A DNA stretch of 64,000 bases from Glandiceps talaboti (lineage: Eukaryota > Hemichordata > Enteropneusta > Spengelidae): assembly GCF_964340395.1 (NCBI RefSeq), contig NC_135556.1:26262562-26326561 (forward strand), in the 5' to 3' direction. Both the position numbers and the translations under genes were made by a program. The notes below the pieces were generated by a model, which was not told the DNA's origin, did no database searches, and saw only the letters and a list, made by a program, of their open reading frames with translations. The first letter of the stretch is position 1; the number at the start of each line of letters is the position of its first letter. Positions 1 to 15,500 of the stretch are shown one piece after another.

Positions 1-1447
<1,447 letters not shown>

Positions 1448-1749
1448 ATGACTTTAGTACAATTGAAATTCAGTTCAGTTGTACTGTTGATAACTTCATT
1501 CAACCAATCCAAACATTCACTTGCCCAGCAACGACTCCCAGTGTTAAAACAGTGGCAAGACAGCATGTTGAATGCGTATAATATTCAATTATTATTCCCC
1601 AATACATTTATCCACTCTACCCAGAAAAATATGACTGATCTAAGCGGCATTGTCAATATTGGTCACAGACGAGTAGTGACAAGGCCCCTTAGATCACTCA
1701 TATTACTCATACTTGGCCAAATGAAGAAAACCATTTCGTATTTTATAAG

Positions 1750-1925
1750 TTTTTAGCTGTATGGCTGAAACTCACATTTAGGAGAAGTCCTAATTTTCAG
1801 CCAAGCAGCTGGAATTGACAGCCAAGCAGCTGAAATTGACAGTTAACTCACATTTAGGAGAAGTCCTAATTTTCAGCCAAGCAGCTGGAATTGACAGTTA
1901 ACTCACCTCTAGCAGAGAAACTCCT
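1750..1925. repeat. Short tandem duplication, about 50-80 bp
   Basis: AACTCACATTTAGGAGAAGT followed by a CAGCCAAGCAGCTG motif recurs two to three times. Function unknown. Confidence 0.75.
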
Positions 1926-2248
1926 AAATTTTCAGCTCTTTCAAATGGCCCCCTCCATCTTCTTTTCCTGCACACAGGTGCCAGGTCTGAAAAACATCAT
2001 TTGTAATGCCATATCAATAACAGAGGTAGAAAAAATCTCAAGGAAATTTAAGTCCTTCAAAAAAAATAAAATTAGTATCACTAATTATAGTACATTAACT
2101 GCCTTTACTGAAAAATTGTCATGACAACTCAGTTTGTAGTACGTTGCTATGACCATTATCATTACCTTGTTATCCTGCTGCCAATCTACTGCAGCCAGAA
2201 GAGGTCATGGCCATTGTAATGATTTTAGTGGGGTTGACTGTGTACTCC

Positions 2249-2813
2249 TAATAATATTACAAACCCCTAGGATTACATCCCTACTAAATCTGCTAATAAT
2301 ATTACAAACCCCTAGGAACATCCCATAATATTACAAACCCCTAGGAACATCCCATAATATTATAAACCCCTAGGAACATCGGAACATCCCCACTAAATCT
2401 GCTGATAATATTACAAACCCCTAGGAACATCCCATAATATTACAAACCCCTAGGAACATCCCATAATATACAAACCCCTAGGAACATCTCATAATATTAC
2501 AAACCCCTAGGAACATCCCATAATATTATAAACCCCTAGGAACATAGGAACATCCCCACTAAATCTGCTGATAATATTACAAACCCCTAGGAACATCCCA
2601 TAATATTACAAACCCCTAGGAACATCCCATAATATACAAACCCCTAGGAACATCTCATAATATTACAAACCCCTAGGAACATCCCATAATATTACAAACC
2701 CCTAGGAACATCCCATAATATTACAAACCCCTAGGAACATCTCATAATATTACAAACCCCTAGGACCATCCCATAATATTACAAACCCCTAGGAACATCC
2801 CCACTAAATCTGC
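2249..2813. repeat. 29-bp minisatellite with higher-order pattern
   Basis: The unit reads CCCATAATATTACAAACCCC then TAGGAACAT, about 18 copies. A CCCCACTAAATCTGCTGATAA variant recurs near 2,390, 2,550 and 2,800, showing that blocks of several units were duplicated together. Confidence 0.93.
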
Positions 2814-3116
2814 CAAATATTTAAATGTTCATGAAGTCTTTTGATATTTTCTTTATCTGATTTGTGTGTAATTCATCAGATCAGGATCTCAATCATACCC
2901 CATCTCATCAACTAGACAGCTTTCCAATTGAACCACTGAACTGTTTCGGAGTGTTTAAACCTTTTGACCAAACCCTTTTCTCCTGAATTTGTATACCTAG
3001 TAAACAATCATAAGAACATCCTCATCACATACTTGACAATCAATTTTAATTTTAGCATAAATTGCTTTAGCCTGTTTACTGCATGTTGAGATACATCATT
3101 AGCTGGTCGTACCCTA

Positions 3117-3340
3117 GACTGTCGACAGTCACTCGGGCCTTTTTTTCCTATGTCTTATCTAAACTCCAATCCAGCACAACGCTACTATAATCGCATACTG
3201 ACATCGAGGGCCGAAGGCCCGAGCTCGGGCCTTTGATATCAGTATGCGATTATAGTAGTATTGCGCCGGATCAGAGCACAGCAATGACTTAAGTTTAGAT
3301 AAAACGTAGGGAAAAAAAGCGCAAGCGACTGTCGACAGTC
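3117..3340. mobile_element. Palindromic MITE with TA flanks
   Basis: A 224-bp imperfect palindrome. The ends are GACTGTCGACAGTC and its complement, flanked on both sides by TA (3115-3116 and 3341-3342), the target duplication of Tc1/mariner-type elements. The arms pair again further in (CTACTATAATCGCATACTGA against TCAGTATGCGATTATAGTAG). No coding capacity, so a non-autonomous foldback element. Confidence 0.8.
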
Positions 3341-3355
3341 TAGTCATACTCATGA

Positions 3356-3890
3356 GGGCAGTACCAGTGGCCAGCTCTGGTAGGAGTGTGTGGCCCTTGG
3401 GGGCAGTACCAGTGGCCAGCTCTGGTAGGGGTGTGTGGCCCTTGGGGGCAGTACCAGTGGCCAGCTCTGATAGGAGTGTGTGGCCCTTGGGGGCAGTACC
3501 AGTGGCCAGCTCTGGTAGGGGTGTGTGGCCCTTGGGGGCAGTACCAGTGGCCAGCTCTGGTAGGAGTGTGTGGCCCTTGGGGGCAGTACCAGTGGCCAGC
3601 TCTGGTAGGAGTGTGTGGCCCCTGGGGGCAGTACCAGTGGCCAGCTCTGGTAGGGGTGTGTGGCCCTTGGGGGCAGTACCAGTGACCAGCTCTGGTAGGG
3701 GTGTGTGGCCCTTGGGGGCAGTACCAGTGGCCAGCTCTGGTAGGAGTGTGTGGCCCTTGGGGGCAGTACCAGTGGCCAGCTCTGGTAGGGGTGTGTGGCC
3801 CTTGGGGGCAGTACCAGTGGCCAGCTCTAGTAGGGGTGTGTGGCCCTTGGGGGCAGTACCAGTGGCCAGCTCTAGTAGGGGTGTGTGGCC
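3356..3890. repeat. 45-bp GC-rich minisatellite, 12 copies
   Basis: Units of exactly 45 bp start at GGCAGTACCAGTGGCCAGCT from 3357 to 3852. Because 45 is a multiple of three, several frames stay open and give repeated peptides such as VPVASSGRSVWPLGA. There is no splice or start context, so it is treated as non-coding. It begins about 16 bp after the palindromic MITE. Confidence 0.95.
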
Positions 3891-4199
3891 AGTACTGGAA
3901 ACCCCAGGCTACTTTGACCAAAAATCAATACCCCATTTAGACCATTACAGGTTTCTAAAAGATGAAAGTTTAGACCTAAATACATTTACCTTAGGAGGCA
4001 ACATTTTCAGGCAATTAATGTCTGATATGATTTGGTAAAGGACAATGGACCACATTTTAGAACAAGCAAAATAAAAAATAATGCAAAGTGGATCCCATTT
4101 TAGACTCTTTAGCTAAAAAAAAACAGACCCCATTTTAGACCAAAGGGCTAGAAAAAGCACCCCAAAGGGTGGCACATACGTATACTCAAATAAGGGGTG

Positions 4200-4469
4200 T
4201 TTTGTGAAAATAAATCATTTTAGGCCTAATTTACATATCACTGATGGGATCACCATGTCGAAAACAGTTATTCATCTACACATCCCTATGAACATTCTCA
4301 CCAAATTTCAGCTCAATCAATTTTTGACCAAAAATGACATATTTTGACCTAAATTACACATCTATGATGTGATCATTTTGCTTTGAACAATTTCCGAACT
4401 AGACACCCAAAATCCCCACCAAATACTGAGGCAATTGTTTTAGTCGTTTTGACTTTAAGTTGTTTACCC

Positions 4470-4501
<32 letters not shown>

Positions 4502-4560
4502 TCTTTACCATGCCTTTAGCACCACTACTGTGCTAGAAAGTGAAACCCTTCATACAGCTT
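4200..4560. repeat. Dispersed repeat with internal (CAGA)n, copy 1
   Basis: A segment with TTTGAACAATTTCCGAACTA and GACACC, then a (CAGA)n run at 4470-4500, then TTTACCATGCCTTTAGCACC. The same order recurs at 12,190-12,590, so this is an interspersed repeat family of unknown class. Confidence 0.7.
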
Positions 4561-6200
4561 TGCATGCTCAGTATGTGTTTTATTCCTTTTTATTGAGTTA
4601 CAAAACAAAATCTGTCAACCTTTACATTTAAAAAATATTTTTGAGAGCAGGATATGTTATGTACAAATGTCATATGTAACGAATAATAATCTTTTTAAGT
4701 ACATACACCAGATTTACCTCTTCAATTGAAAGGAAATAACAAACTTATTTCAATAAAAAGACACTTGTAGCTATTTTTATGAAACTACACAGCTGCTTCA
4801 TCTTGAATCACATATATCCGATTACACTTCAAGGCTTATTAAGCATTACAACATTATACAAGAGGTGATGTGTGTTAATACTGTCTGTTGGCCATTTTTC
4901 ATTAGCTAAATTGCTACAACACGGTTCACGTAGGAGAAACTAACATAGCAGAACCCACTACTGTATAAATGTGTATAAATGTGCCACTACCATATATACA
5001 GTGTATGGTATATTTGAACAAGTGCTTGCAATATTCTTTGTGGTTGCAGTTTGGGTGAAGTGATTGAAAAGTACATTCCTAGAAAGTATTGCAAATAGGA
5101 GTGCACATACCATGAGTATGCCACACTGGTACTCTCAATATATTTATCCAACACAACAAATTTTGTGCAAATATACATGTATTGTGCATATACATGATTT
5201 TTTATACATCATCACGAATGTCTTATTTGCATATTATGTGTTTTTGCTGACAGTATAAATATCAATACATCAATATAAATTATCAATGTTTCATATACTA
5301 TTAATAATAGTAAAGATCTATCACAAGGCTGACATTTTTCTGAAATAACAACAACTCTGACCATGACCTATTTTCAGATTTTCTGGTGTTTTTCACAACA
5401 AACACTTGTTGAAGGACAAAGCCTATGACCACCAGTAGTTAGTGTCCTTATCAGATCTATTGTTTCTTTGTCAACACATATTTATAGACTTATACTGAAT
5501 AATACAGACATGATCACAATCCTATACCTAAACCTGTAGATACTGAAAATGTGTTTGGTGGGTTTCCAAAATTAGGTTTTATCAGAGAGGATAAATGGCA
5601 AGAGATTCCAAAACTCACCCTCTGGACTAAACTAGCAGACTGTTTAATTTCTTTGTTTTTGTCATCAAGTTTTGTAGGGAATGTTAGTTTTTAGACTACT
5701 AATACTTCTACGTATCTGATTTAAAGCTACACTAGATGTAACTGAATTCTTAGTATTTTGATCAGAAAACCAACAATACATTATTAACTGAAAATTATTA
5801 AAATACCAATAATGAGATTGTATTTTATGTTAATTAAAGGTTGTTTTTATCTATAAGTAGTATAGTAATAGGTTGGAATCATGAACATGTTGGAGCTGCT
5901 GAGTTTAGTGTGCTGACCATTGAATTTATCAAATCATTTTTTATGTACATGTACACCTACACAAAATCATTTACCCACGGATCATTCAGTACCGTTCATA
6001 ATATACAATATTATGAGTAACTAATTATATCTAACAAGACTGTTTCCCAAAAAGGTCCAATTGAAGCTTTAAAGAAGGCCAACAAAAATAACTTTCACTG
6101 TATATGTAAGACAATTGTAGTTTTCTATTAAAAAATGTGAATTCATGTCTAGTAGATTGGTATATAATTCACATAAGTATATGGAATGCATAATGTATTG
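4561..6200. other. AT-rich non-coding sequence
   Basis: Nothing recognisable on either strand: no splice-compatible exon, RNA gene or strong repeat. Confidence 0.5.
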
Positions 6201-7163
6201 AAAACACTGTGTTGTTATAGGTCTGTACCAGGGGTAATAATTGTAAAGTTCTTTGAGATTAGTGTGGGAGAACACTGTGTTGTTATAGGTCTGTACCAGG
6301 GGTAATAATTGTAAAGTTCTTTGAGATTAGTGTGGGAGAACACTGTGTTGTTATAGGTCTGTACCAGGGGTAATAATTGTAATTTAAAAGTTCTTTGAGA
6401 GTAGTGCAGGAAAACACTGTGTTGTTATAGGTCTGTACCAGGGGTAATAATTGTAAAGTTCTTTGAGATTAGTGTGGGAGAACACTGTGTTGCTATAGAT
6501 CTGTACCAGGGGTAATAATTGTAAAGTTCTTTGAGATTAGTGTGGGAGAACACTGTGTTGTTATAGGTCTGTACCAGGGGTAATAATTGTAAAGTTCTTT
6601 GAGATTAGTGTGGGAGAACACTGTGTTGTTATAGGTCTGTACCAGGGATAATAATTGTAAAGTTCTTTGAGATTAGTGTGGGAGAACACTGTGTTGCTAT
6701 AGATCTGTACCAGGGGTAATAATTGTAAAGTTCTTTGAGATTAGTGTGGGAAAACACTGTGTTGTTATAGGTCTGTACCAGGGGTAATAATTGTAAAGTT
6801 TTTTGAGAGTAGTGTGGGAAAACACTGTGTTGTTATAGGTCTGTACCAGGGGTAATAATTGTAAAGTTCTTTGAGAATAGTGTAGGAGAACACTGTGTTG
6901 TTATAGGTCTGTACCAGGGGTAATAATTGTAAAGTTCTTTGAGAATAGCGTGGAAAAACACTGTGTTGTTATAGGTCTGTACCAGGGGTAATAATTGTAA
7001 AGTTCTTTGAGAATAGTGTGGAAAAACACTGTGTTGTTATAGGTCTGTACCAGGGGTAATAATTGTAAAGTTCTTTGAGAATAGTGTGGAAAAACACTGT
7101 GTTGTTATAGGTCTGTACCAGGGGTAATAATTGTAAAGTTCTTTGAGAATAGTGTGGAAAAAA
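6201..7163. repeat. 68-bp minisatellite, about 14 copies
   Basis: The unit contains GGTCTGTACCAGGGGTAATA and AACACTGTGTTGTTATAG. Copies are nearly identical; left copies end in GATTAGTGTGGGAG and right ones in GAATAGTGTGGAAA, so variants are segregated along the array. One unit carries a short insertion near 6,385. Confidence 0.95.
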
Positions 7164-9060
7164 CCTTATTAAACCTAATAAAACTGAAAAAGATCAAATG
7201 GCTGCACAATAGATTTAGTAAATTAACACATTACAAATGGTACATGTATGGTTTCTATGGTAATATAAAAATAAATATCCTAGTATATCAATGTACAATC
7301 AGGGGGGAATCATGTTTTATTCAAATATATAGCAAGTAAGAATCTGTCCTGAAACTGAAAAAGACCCAGTGGCTGTTTGCTATCTTATAATTTATACTGA
7401 GGTCTGAGTGACCTAAATGTGGTGTGTTTGAGTTGGTGTACATCGTACCTGGAACTGCCTTGTTGAAGCAAAACAACCTCAAGTAGATACAAAGTCTAAA
7501 ATGGACCTCGTTTTTATCTCCATGAATTCCAATGATGACTAGTTATAGTTAACACAATGATAAACAATTGTATCGTACATGCATTCAAAATGTCAACCAA
7601 CCAACCTATCAAGATTCTAGTTGTCTTGCGATGGTTTCCACTGAGATCCAATGGTATTTTATTTTGTTTTCTAGAGTGAGGAATCAGTTAAGGCCCCAGA
7701 GACATATTTATCATTTTGAAAAAAAATGTATTATAATTTATCCAAATTGTACTTTATTTGACAGTGACAGTCTCAGTCAGACAACTGACTTGCCATTGAT
7801 TGACTTCAGTGTACTAGTACAGTCACGACAACTGACTTGCCATTGATTGACTTCGGTGTACTAGTACAGTCAACATTTCTGATTTCATATATGAGAATAA
7901 GAGAACAGATGTTATCAAATACAATTATATAGTCATGTCAAAATACTCAGAAATATTAAATTTTCATTTGGACTTGATTTCCATTATTTTCTCTGGTATT
8001 TTTTCTGCTAAAATAAAATACCAAATGACAACACCATATACACACAATCACAGTTTTCTCAGGTGTTTTTCTGAAATAAAATACCAAATGACAACACCTT
8101 ATAAACACATTCATAGTTTTCTCTGGTGTTTTTTCTGAAAAATACCAAATGACAGCACCTTATACTCTTGGTTATAGTAATAGTACTAGTACTAATACAC
8201 TACAGTATACTTTCCCAAATCAGTCATTACTGTGTCAAGACAAAAAATTAAATTCCTTGAAAATATAGTATTCCATAATTATAGACTCTTCTGAGTAGTT
8301 TTAGTGTTTTCTCAGTATAAATTTGTTTTCTAACTTCTAGAAGTATAAAATACAGGTTTATGTGAACTCTGCTGTAATAAGGCAATAATATCATTGACAA
8401 ATATTTCAATGGTTAACTTGTTTAAACAAATTACTGTTTATAGATTTACGATCCAATATTTAGTATGTCTGTTCTTGTTAGTTCCTCATAAAAATAGAGT
8501 AGATCTTCATTTTTTACAATCACAGTTGAATGTCCTGAAATAATGTAAATCTCACTATACAGCCAAGGAAGTTAACTTTTTGAGCAAGGTTTTTTAGGAT
8601 CACTTTGCTCCTGAAATTTAAAATTTTGGGAGTATTCCTAAAATGTAAAACTTTGGAGCAAAATGGTCCTAAAATTTAACACCTATGTAAAATAATATAT
8701 CTCAAACTTTAATTCTTATCAACATTCATTTGTGACAAATACCATATTTTATCTGTTCAATACAAATAATCATCAATTGTGTTGAATGACAATGTTCATA
8801 TTAATGTACTGCCAAATAAAAATTATCATGAAAATAGTCAATGTGCAAGTGGGCTTCAAATTTGTCTTTCAAATGAAGGTAAAGTTTAAATTTCTCCTGT
8901 TATATGTAGGTATTTACACAAATTTATCTGCATTTGATGATTTTTTACCTTTAAATGCCAGTAATTACCGACAACTTCCCTAACTGCTATATTTCCAAAC
9001 CTGTTGCCATGGTTCAACAACCTTAGCAATAAACAACAGTTATTGAGGATACCCTGGATT
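7164..9060. other. AT-rich non-coding sequence with short direct repeats
   Basis: A 53-bp duplication lies around 7,766-7,871 (CAACTGACTTGCCATTGATT), and three copies of a roughly 60-bp unit (AAAATACCAAATGACA) at 8,010-8,160. No coding exon was found. Confidence 0.6.
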
Positions 9061-9061
9061 C

Positions 9062-9190
9062 TAGGACAATTGCCGCCGAAGGACAACTGCCCCCCAGACA
9101 ATTGCCCCCCGGACAACTGCCCCCGAAGGACTACTGCCCCCGAACGAATAAAACGCTAGTATTACAGATGTCCGGGGGGCAGTTGCCCTG
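9062..9190. repeat. Short GC-rich repeat of ACAACTGCCCCC(CGG) units
   Basis: Several GGACAACTGCCCCC / GACAATTGCCCCCC units are followed by an inverted copy (GTCCGGGGGGCAGTTGCC) near 9,170-9,189. The inverted ends suggest a small foldback element. Confidence 0.6.
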
Positions 9191-9379
9191 TTACCATTAC
9201 CCTGTACTGTACCATAATATTCTATTTGTTCTATTTGCTTTACATGGTGTCATCGTGTTTTTATAAACAAGTTGAATGTGATCATTTTTAGGCATATCCT
9301 TGTTTTTAGTGATATCCAACAACCCTTACCCCTCTAACAACACTTAATATGTGCTTTTAATGGGAGTCTAAAAATACTT

Positions 9380-9780
9380 ACTTTGAATTGCCCTACCATG
9401 ATGTAGTCAGCGCAATATACTATAATTTTATAACCAACTACAATGCAACAAATTGAAATGACACCAACCAATGCTTAATACCACATATATATACTGTTGG
9501 ATGTTATGTAATTTTTAGACAACAATACAGCAAGTTGAATAACACCAAGCACTGCCTAGAATGTATTTCAAACTGACCTACCATGTTGAATAATATTGGA
9601 CGGACATTCTGTGTTAGCAGACTACAATACAACAAACTGGAACAACTGAACCAGTAGGATCGACATACTTCAAATTGTCCTAATATGATGTACAATTGGA
9701 AGGACATTCAATCTGTAGTTATAGTCATGTACAATGCAAACAACTGGAACAACAAATAACCGGTGCATGTACAGTCATGT
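9380..9780 (-). repeat. Degenerate repeats resembling the bHLH exon 3 donor region
   Basis: Three or four diverged units of about 90-180 bp contain CCTACCATGATGTA-like stretches. The real exon 3 donor region is CTTACCATGATGTA at 9899-9912. Similarity also includes CAATACAGCA. Decayed copies of the exon boundary are possible but not certain. Confidence 0.45.
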
Positions 9781-9903
9781 AACATACATCAATTCAAAAA
9801 AAATTTTATTGCTCGACACTGTGAGAAGAGCCATTTGGCTCAACAGTCTATCGAGTTGAAATAAAGTCTAATAATAATAATAATAATATTAAATTTGACT
9901 TAC

Positions 9904-12395
9904 CATGATGTAAACGTAAGTAATTGACTGCAAGTTTCAATACAGCAGCTTTCTCTCTCTTCTTTATGTTTGGAGTAGGTGGTGCTACCAGTTCAGCTAG
10001 TTCACTGATGTAACAATTCAACCGATCTCTGCGGAGTTTGTCATTCAAGTTTCGTAAACTCCTAATGGTTTAAGAGAAGAAAATAATGCAATGGGTTAAA
10101 CAAATTGACATCACTAACTTTTTAAGGATAAGGGCAAGCATAACACAGGGATGTCAACTTAATAATGCAGTGGGTTAACAAACGGGCATAACTAACTAGG
10201 CAAGCATAACACAGGGATGTGAACTTAATAATGCAGTGGGTTAACAAACGGGCATAACTAACTAGGCAAGCATAACACAGGGATGTCATCTTAATAATGC
10301 AGTGGGTTAACAAATTGACATTACTAACTAGGCAATCATAACACAGGGATGTCATCTTAATAATGCAGTGGGTTAACAAATTGACATTACTAACTAGGCA
10401 ATCATAACACAGGGATGTCAACTTAATAATGCAGTGGGTTAACAAATTGACATAACTAACTAGGAAAGCATAACACAGTGATGTCAACTTAATAATGCAG
10501 TGGGTTAATAAATTGACATAACTAACTAGGAAAGCATAACACAGTGATGTCAACTTAATAATGCAGTGGGTTAATAAATTGACATAACTAACTAGGAAAG
10601 CATAACACAGTGATGTCAACTTAATAATGCAGTGGGTTAATAAATTGACATAACTAACTAGGAAAGCATAACACAGTGATGTCAACTTAATAATGCAGTG
10701 GGTAAACAAATTGACACAACTAACTAGGCAGGCATACATTTATTTATTTTCTATAACACAGGGATGTTAACTTAATAATGCAATGATTCCATGATTCCAA
10801 CCTGTTCTGTATTGCTTATGGCTAATATCAACCCCTGGTTAACATGTACAATGTCTAATTATTGGTATTTTAACAATTCTCAGTGAATATATTGTGGTTG
10901 TTTGATTGAAAAATGATACAGTACTACCTCAAGTTACAACTAGTACAGCTTCAGAAACAAACTTTTGCTCAAGATTTCAACTTGCCACTACACTACCTAC
11001 AGATAATATTGGCCACTAATTAACAGATACAATGTACAATGTCTTTTTATGAGTAATTGACAAATTTTTAGTCAATATATCTCTGGTTATTTGATGAAAA
11101 AAAAGTGTCCCAGTGCTGCGAGTGCAGAATTAAGATAGCATTTTATCATATATTCCCTTTCAAGTATTGCTAAACACCCTTGGGCATTTTTATATTCATG
11201 GTGCTCAACCTAAATGCTTTTAGTAAAATTAGGAATTTTCGATATTTTATTTCATTCTGTTCTAATCATTAAAATCATCCGTTGGCTTTAGCCCAGTATG
11301 AATTTTCCTTTAAACTGTACGAGGGACCCTGAGGGAGATATACCTATACGTCCATCTACTATTCATATATACATGTACGTGATTAATTATATTGTTTACC
11401 CATACCTGGATAATGACATGTACAGTGACCCTTTGTCTGTTCTTGTACTAGACTAGATGTATATATCAATCACATAAGCAAGTACAGACTGAATTAAATA
11501 TAGGTGACATAAGCAACCTGCTGTACTTCTAATGAAAGTAGATGAGGTAAACTCAGTTTCTGATGTAACATTATACTGACCCCTGTAGTTACAATGGATG
11601 TCTACTAATCTTCAGTTGTATCATATTACTGTCTTATTGAATATAAACTGAAATTAACAAACCTTTTTTTATCTTCGGTATCTTCATTCCCTGATAAAAC
11701 GGAGCTGGAATCCGACAAACTTGCGGAATCATCCCTACAAATAATACAATATTTTGATAAATATACTTGTACCATACAGTGGAAATGACTAAATGATATC
11801 CTGTCGTCATAATTAGATATTGTTTCCCAACATCAGCTATATGGTCTCACCAGCTAGGTCCATTTTTTTGAATGTTTTAAATATAATCCACTTGCCTACC
11901 CATCCCTGTTATTACCATTGCAATATACATTATAATTTGGCTGTTGCTATGGGCACAGTCTTGTTGCTAGGCCTGTGTTCATTACCCATCCCTGTGGTAA
12001 TCTTTGCAACGAGCACTATCATTTCACTGTTGCTATGGGTGTGGCACTGTTGCTAGGCATATTTGCATACAATATTTTAATATTTAGTCACTTGCTTACC
12101 ATCAATTATGTTATCTTTGCAAAATATACAGTTACTGGCATTTGCCTGTTGCTATTGGCATGGTCATGGTTGCTAGGGCCAGTTGTATCAGTATGTTTTG
12201 AACAAAATCTGCAGAATAACACCATGACCAAATTTCAGCTGAAATTCTCCTGACATCATTTTTTAAACCTAATTTGCATATCACTGATCTCTGATGCAAT
12301 CATTTTCATTTGAACAATTTCCCAACTAGACACCAGAAGTAACATGACCACCAAGTATCAAAGCAATCGGTCCAGCAGTTTTTGACTTTAAATTG

Positions 12396-12466
<71 letters not shown>

Positions 12467-12488
12467 ATCCACACACAGACAGCCAGCC

Positions 12489-12533
<45 letters not shown>

Positions 12534-15500
12534 CTTTGCCATGCCTATAGCACTACTGAACCTTATCAGTTCAGTTGTGCTAAAAAAACTATTAACTATA
12601 TAAATGACTCATTATGATGGAAAAACTGTAATGTACACTTAGTTATGGTTGATATATGTACCAAATTATACGGAATTTGGATCTTGCATTTTATCATAAT
12701 GCTTAATTACCAAAAATCATTAATTATGCAAATGACTCATTAAAACTAACAGCTATGTAAAGAGGATATGTGTGCTCTGTAATGGTTGATATGTGGACCA
12801 AATTATATGGAATTTGAAGGTTGTATTCTTAAGACATAGCTTAATTGCTGAAAATCATTAATTATGCAAATGACTGATTAAACTAAAATGTATGTTAACA
12901 ATCTTTTAGAATGTGTGCACTTTGCTAAGGTTGATGCATGTACCAAATTATATGGAATTCGATTAGTGCCTTTTTAAGATACAGCCAAAGTCAATAATGC
13001 AAATTACCAATTCATGTTAAAATCTAAATTAGCACACTTTATAGGAGACATGCTCTGTTAACAGAAATTAATTCATAAAATTACATGAAATTTAAAGCAT
13101 GCACTATTAAGATATATAAACTCATTACTGAAAATTAGTCCTCATTTCTATTTATAGATGTTTATCAAATCTTTTTATAACTTTTATCTATTTATCTATT
13201 CACAAGAAGAGGAACAAATAAATAAATGAGTTTTGAAATGAAATTTAAACAGCATGTGCTGGTTCAAAGTAAGAATGATTCAGATTATTGAGAACACAGA
13301 ATTATTGCCTATAGGCCATCATTGTAAACCACAGCCACTTTTATGACACCGTCCAAAATGAACTGCCAAGAGGTTCCTTATTTTGCTGTGTCACTGAAGA
13401 AATAACAGCTCTGCATGGTTTGTGAAAATACTCCAGGCAGGCACTATCAAATGCCACTCACCCATATTAACAACATGTCATTTTTAGCATTCATGTGGTC
13501 ATATGGATGAGGATTGGGTATTTAATTTATTTTGGATTTTTTAATTCATAAAACAATTTTATCATGACTTCTTCTTGAAAAATCAATGTGATATGCCAAA
13601 TACTTGTTTGTGATTTCAATAAATTGCTTAAAATATTTGTTATTGTAAGTACAATAACAAACTTTTCATACTTTTTTTTAATAGGTTTTTGCAATGTATT
13701 GAGTTACAAACACAGACTTGGTCAATGTTGTTAATGTTTCACACACAATTTTCAAGTAGGAAGCCATTATAAAATTGTTTTATGAATTGAAAAATCCAAA
13801 ATAAATACCTGATCCTCATCCATCTGACCATTTTAAACATTCTCAAATAAAAACCATAAACTTGTACACTTACAGTTTTAATATATTAAATATTGTGTTT
13901 AATTAATGAAACGTTATTCACAATAATTGTCCTTTTCTGTTTGCTATCAGTGTTTTTGTCTTTAGATAGGTTTTACATGTACTCCATGTATTTTTGCCTC
14001 TTTGGTGATAACACTTACGATGACAAAAGTACAACATAGCTACATTGTCTGATTTTGTATTGCATTGCATTGGATTGGATTGATTTCATCACCATTAATT
14101 AAAGTTGATTTTGTCCCCCTGGGGGGGGGGGGGGAAGGGGAGGGGGGGGGTGTCACCGACTTGAATTGTTAAATATACACATGTACACTGTGATATCTAA
14201 AAATCCATGTCCATCTCCCAAAAACTATACTCTGAGAATGTAACTTTTGTTATTGGTGCAGTTGATTTGACATTGATCATACAATGTGAGAACTGTTTAC
14301 TTCAAGGTTGGTGGTTTCGGAGACTTGGCTGTTTGGCTTAAACTGCATTGTCAATTAAACCAGATAGGATACCTAAGTTTCTGGACAAGTGGTTTTCATT
14401 TCTTGGTCACCATTACCCGACATTGCCAATGAATGCAGAGGATTTTAAAGTTTTATGTTTTGATTGTAATTCTCGAAATGACATTCAGACAACAGCTGGT
14501 ACAGACTAGGTTGACAATTAACACACCAATCTTGCATCGTAAACTTATTATTTCAATTATCATTTTCATGTAAGGCACACAAATCTGAAAGAATTATATT
14601 CAAATAATTTTAATATTTCTACTTTTTTCACTATATCACAAAAGGAAACAATTTTAAAAATAAAACACAATTATCTTGATCTTGCTTTATTTAAAAACCC
14701 CCACTGATATGTGTTGGCTGACTCTCCAGTAGCTCCATGCAGTAAGTTGATTGTATACTTTTTATCAATTGTGAACTTTTCGTATTTCATTTGATTGATT
14801 GGTGAAACACAAGTGGGTAAAGTGTAAGTTGTAACATGTGCAGTTTCTAATTGCTTTCTTTGTGGGTGTATCAAACACAGCCAGTGATGTGTGACTCTAA
14901 TTGTGAAACGGGCAGTACTTATATAATTAAAAGCCAAAATTTGTTTTGCACATAGGCTATAGCACAGCACAAAATTACATGTATACTTATGAGTTAAAGG
15001 AAATATGGCTATTCAAAGGTGTTTTGACAATTATGAATAATTTGTTTGGTTATCTTTATATGTTGTTATCTCTATTATTAATAATTACATCACTTTTCAT
15101 CACTAAATAGCATCACCAAGGTTAAATTAATATTCTAACCTTGAGTAATTTGTACCAGCATTATGTGTACAAAAAAACCCAGACCAACGATGCATGATCA
15201 TCATTTAGATAAGAACTAAAATAACGTCACTGCATCAAACGAATGCCTGACGATCACTGCAAGGGAAAGGTGGTTGGTGTAATGATCGACCAAACTGCCA
15301 AACACTGGTGTGTTAACTGACCGCACTTGACTCCAGGCTATGTACATACCAGTGCTATTAAGGGTAGACCATTCGATATCCTGGGGGGGGGGGGGGCTTG
15401 GAAGATTGGTGGAGAGTCATTATTTTTTTTCCCACCTGCTTGCCTGAGAATTATTTTTTTTCCCCTTCTCCTATGCTGGCAACTTTTTTTTTCTTTGCTT

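Noticed and set aside
3340-4038. Repeat proteins VPVASSGRSVWPLGA (plus) and GPHTPTRAGHWYCPQ (minus)
   Set aside because: Three frames are open at once because the unit is 45 bp. There is no start, splice or family support.
10122-10739. 205-codon minus-strand frame of 22-residue repeats
   Set aside because: Produced by the 66-bp intronic minisatellite; it lies in a bHLH intron.
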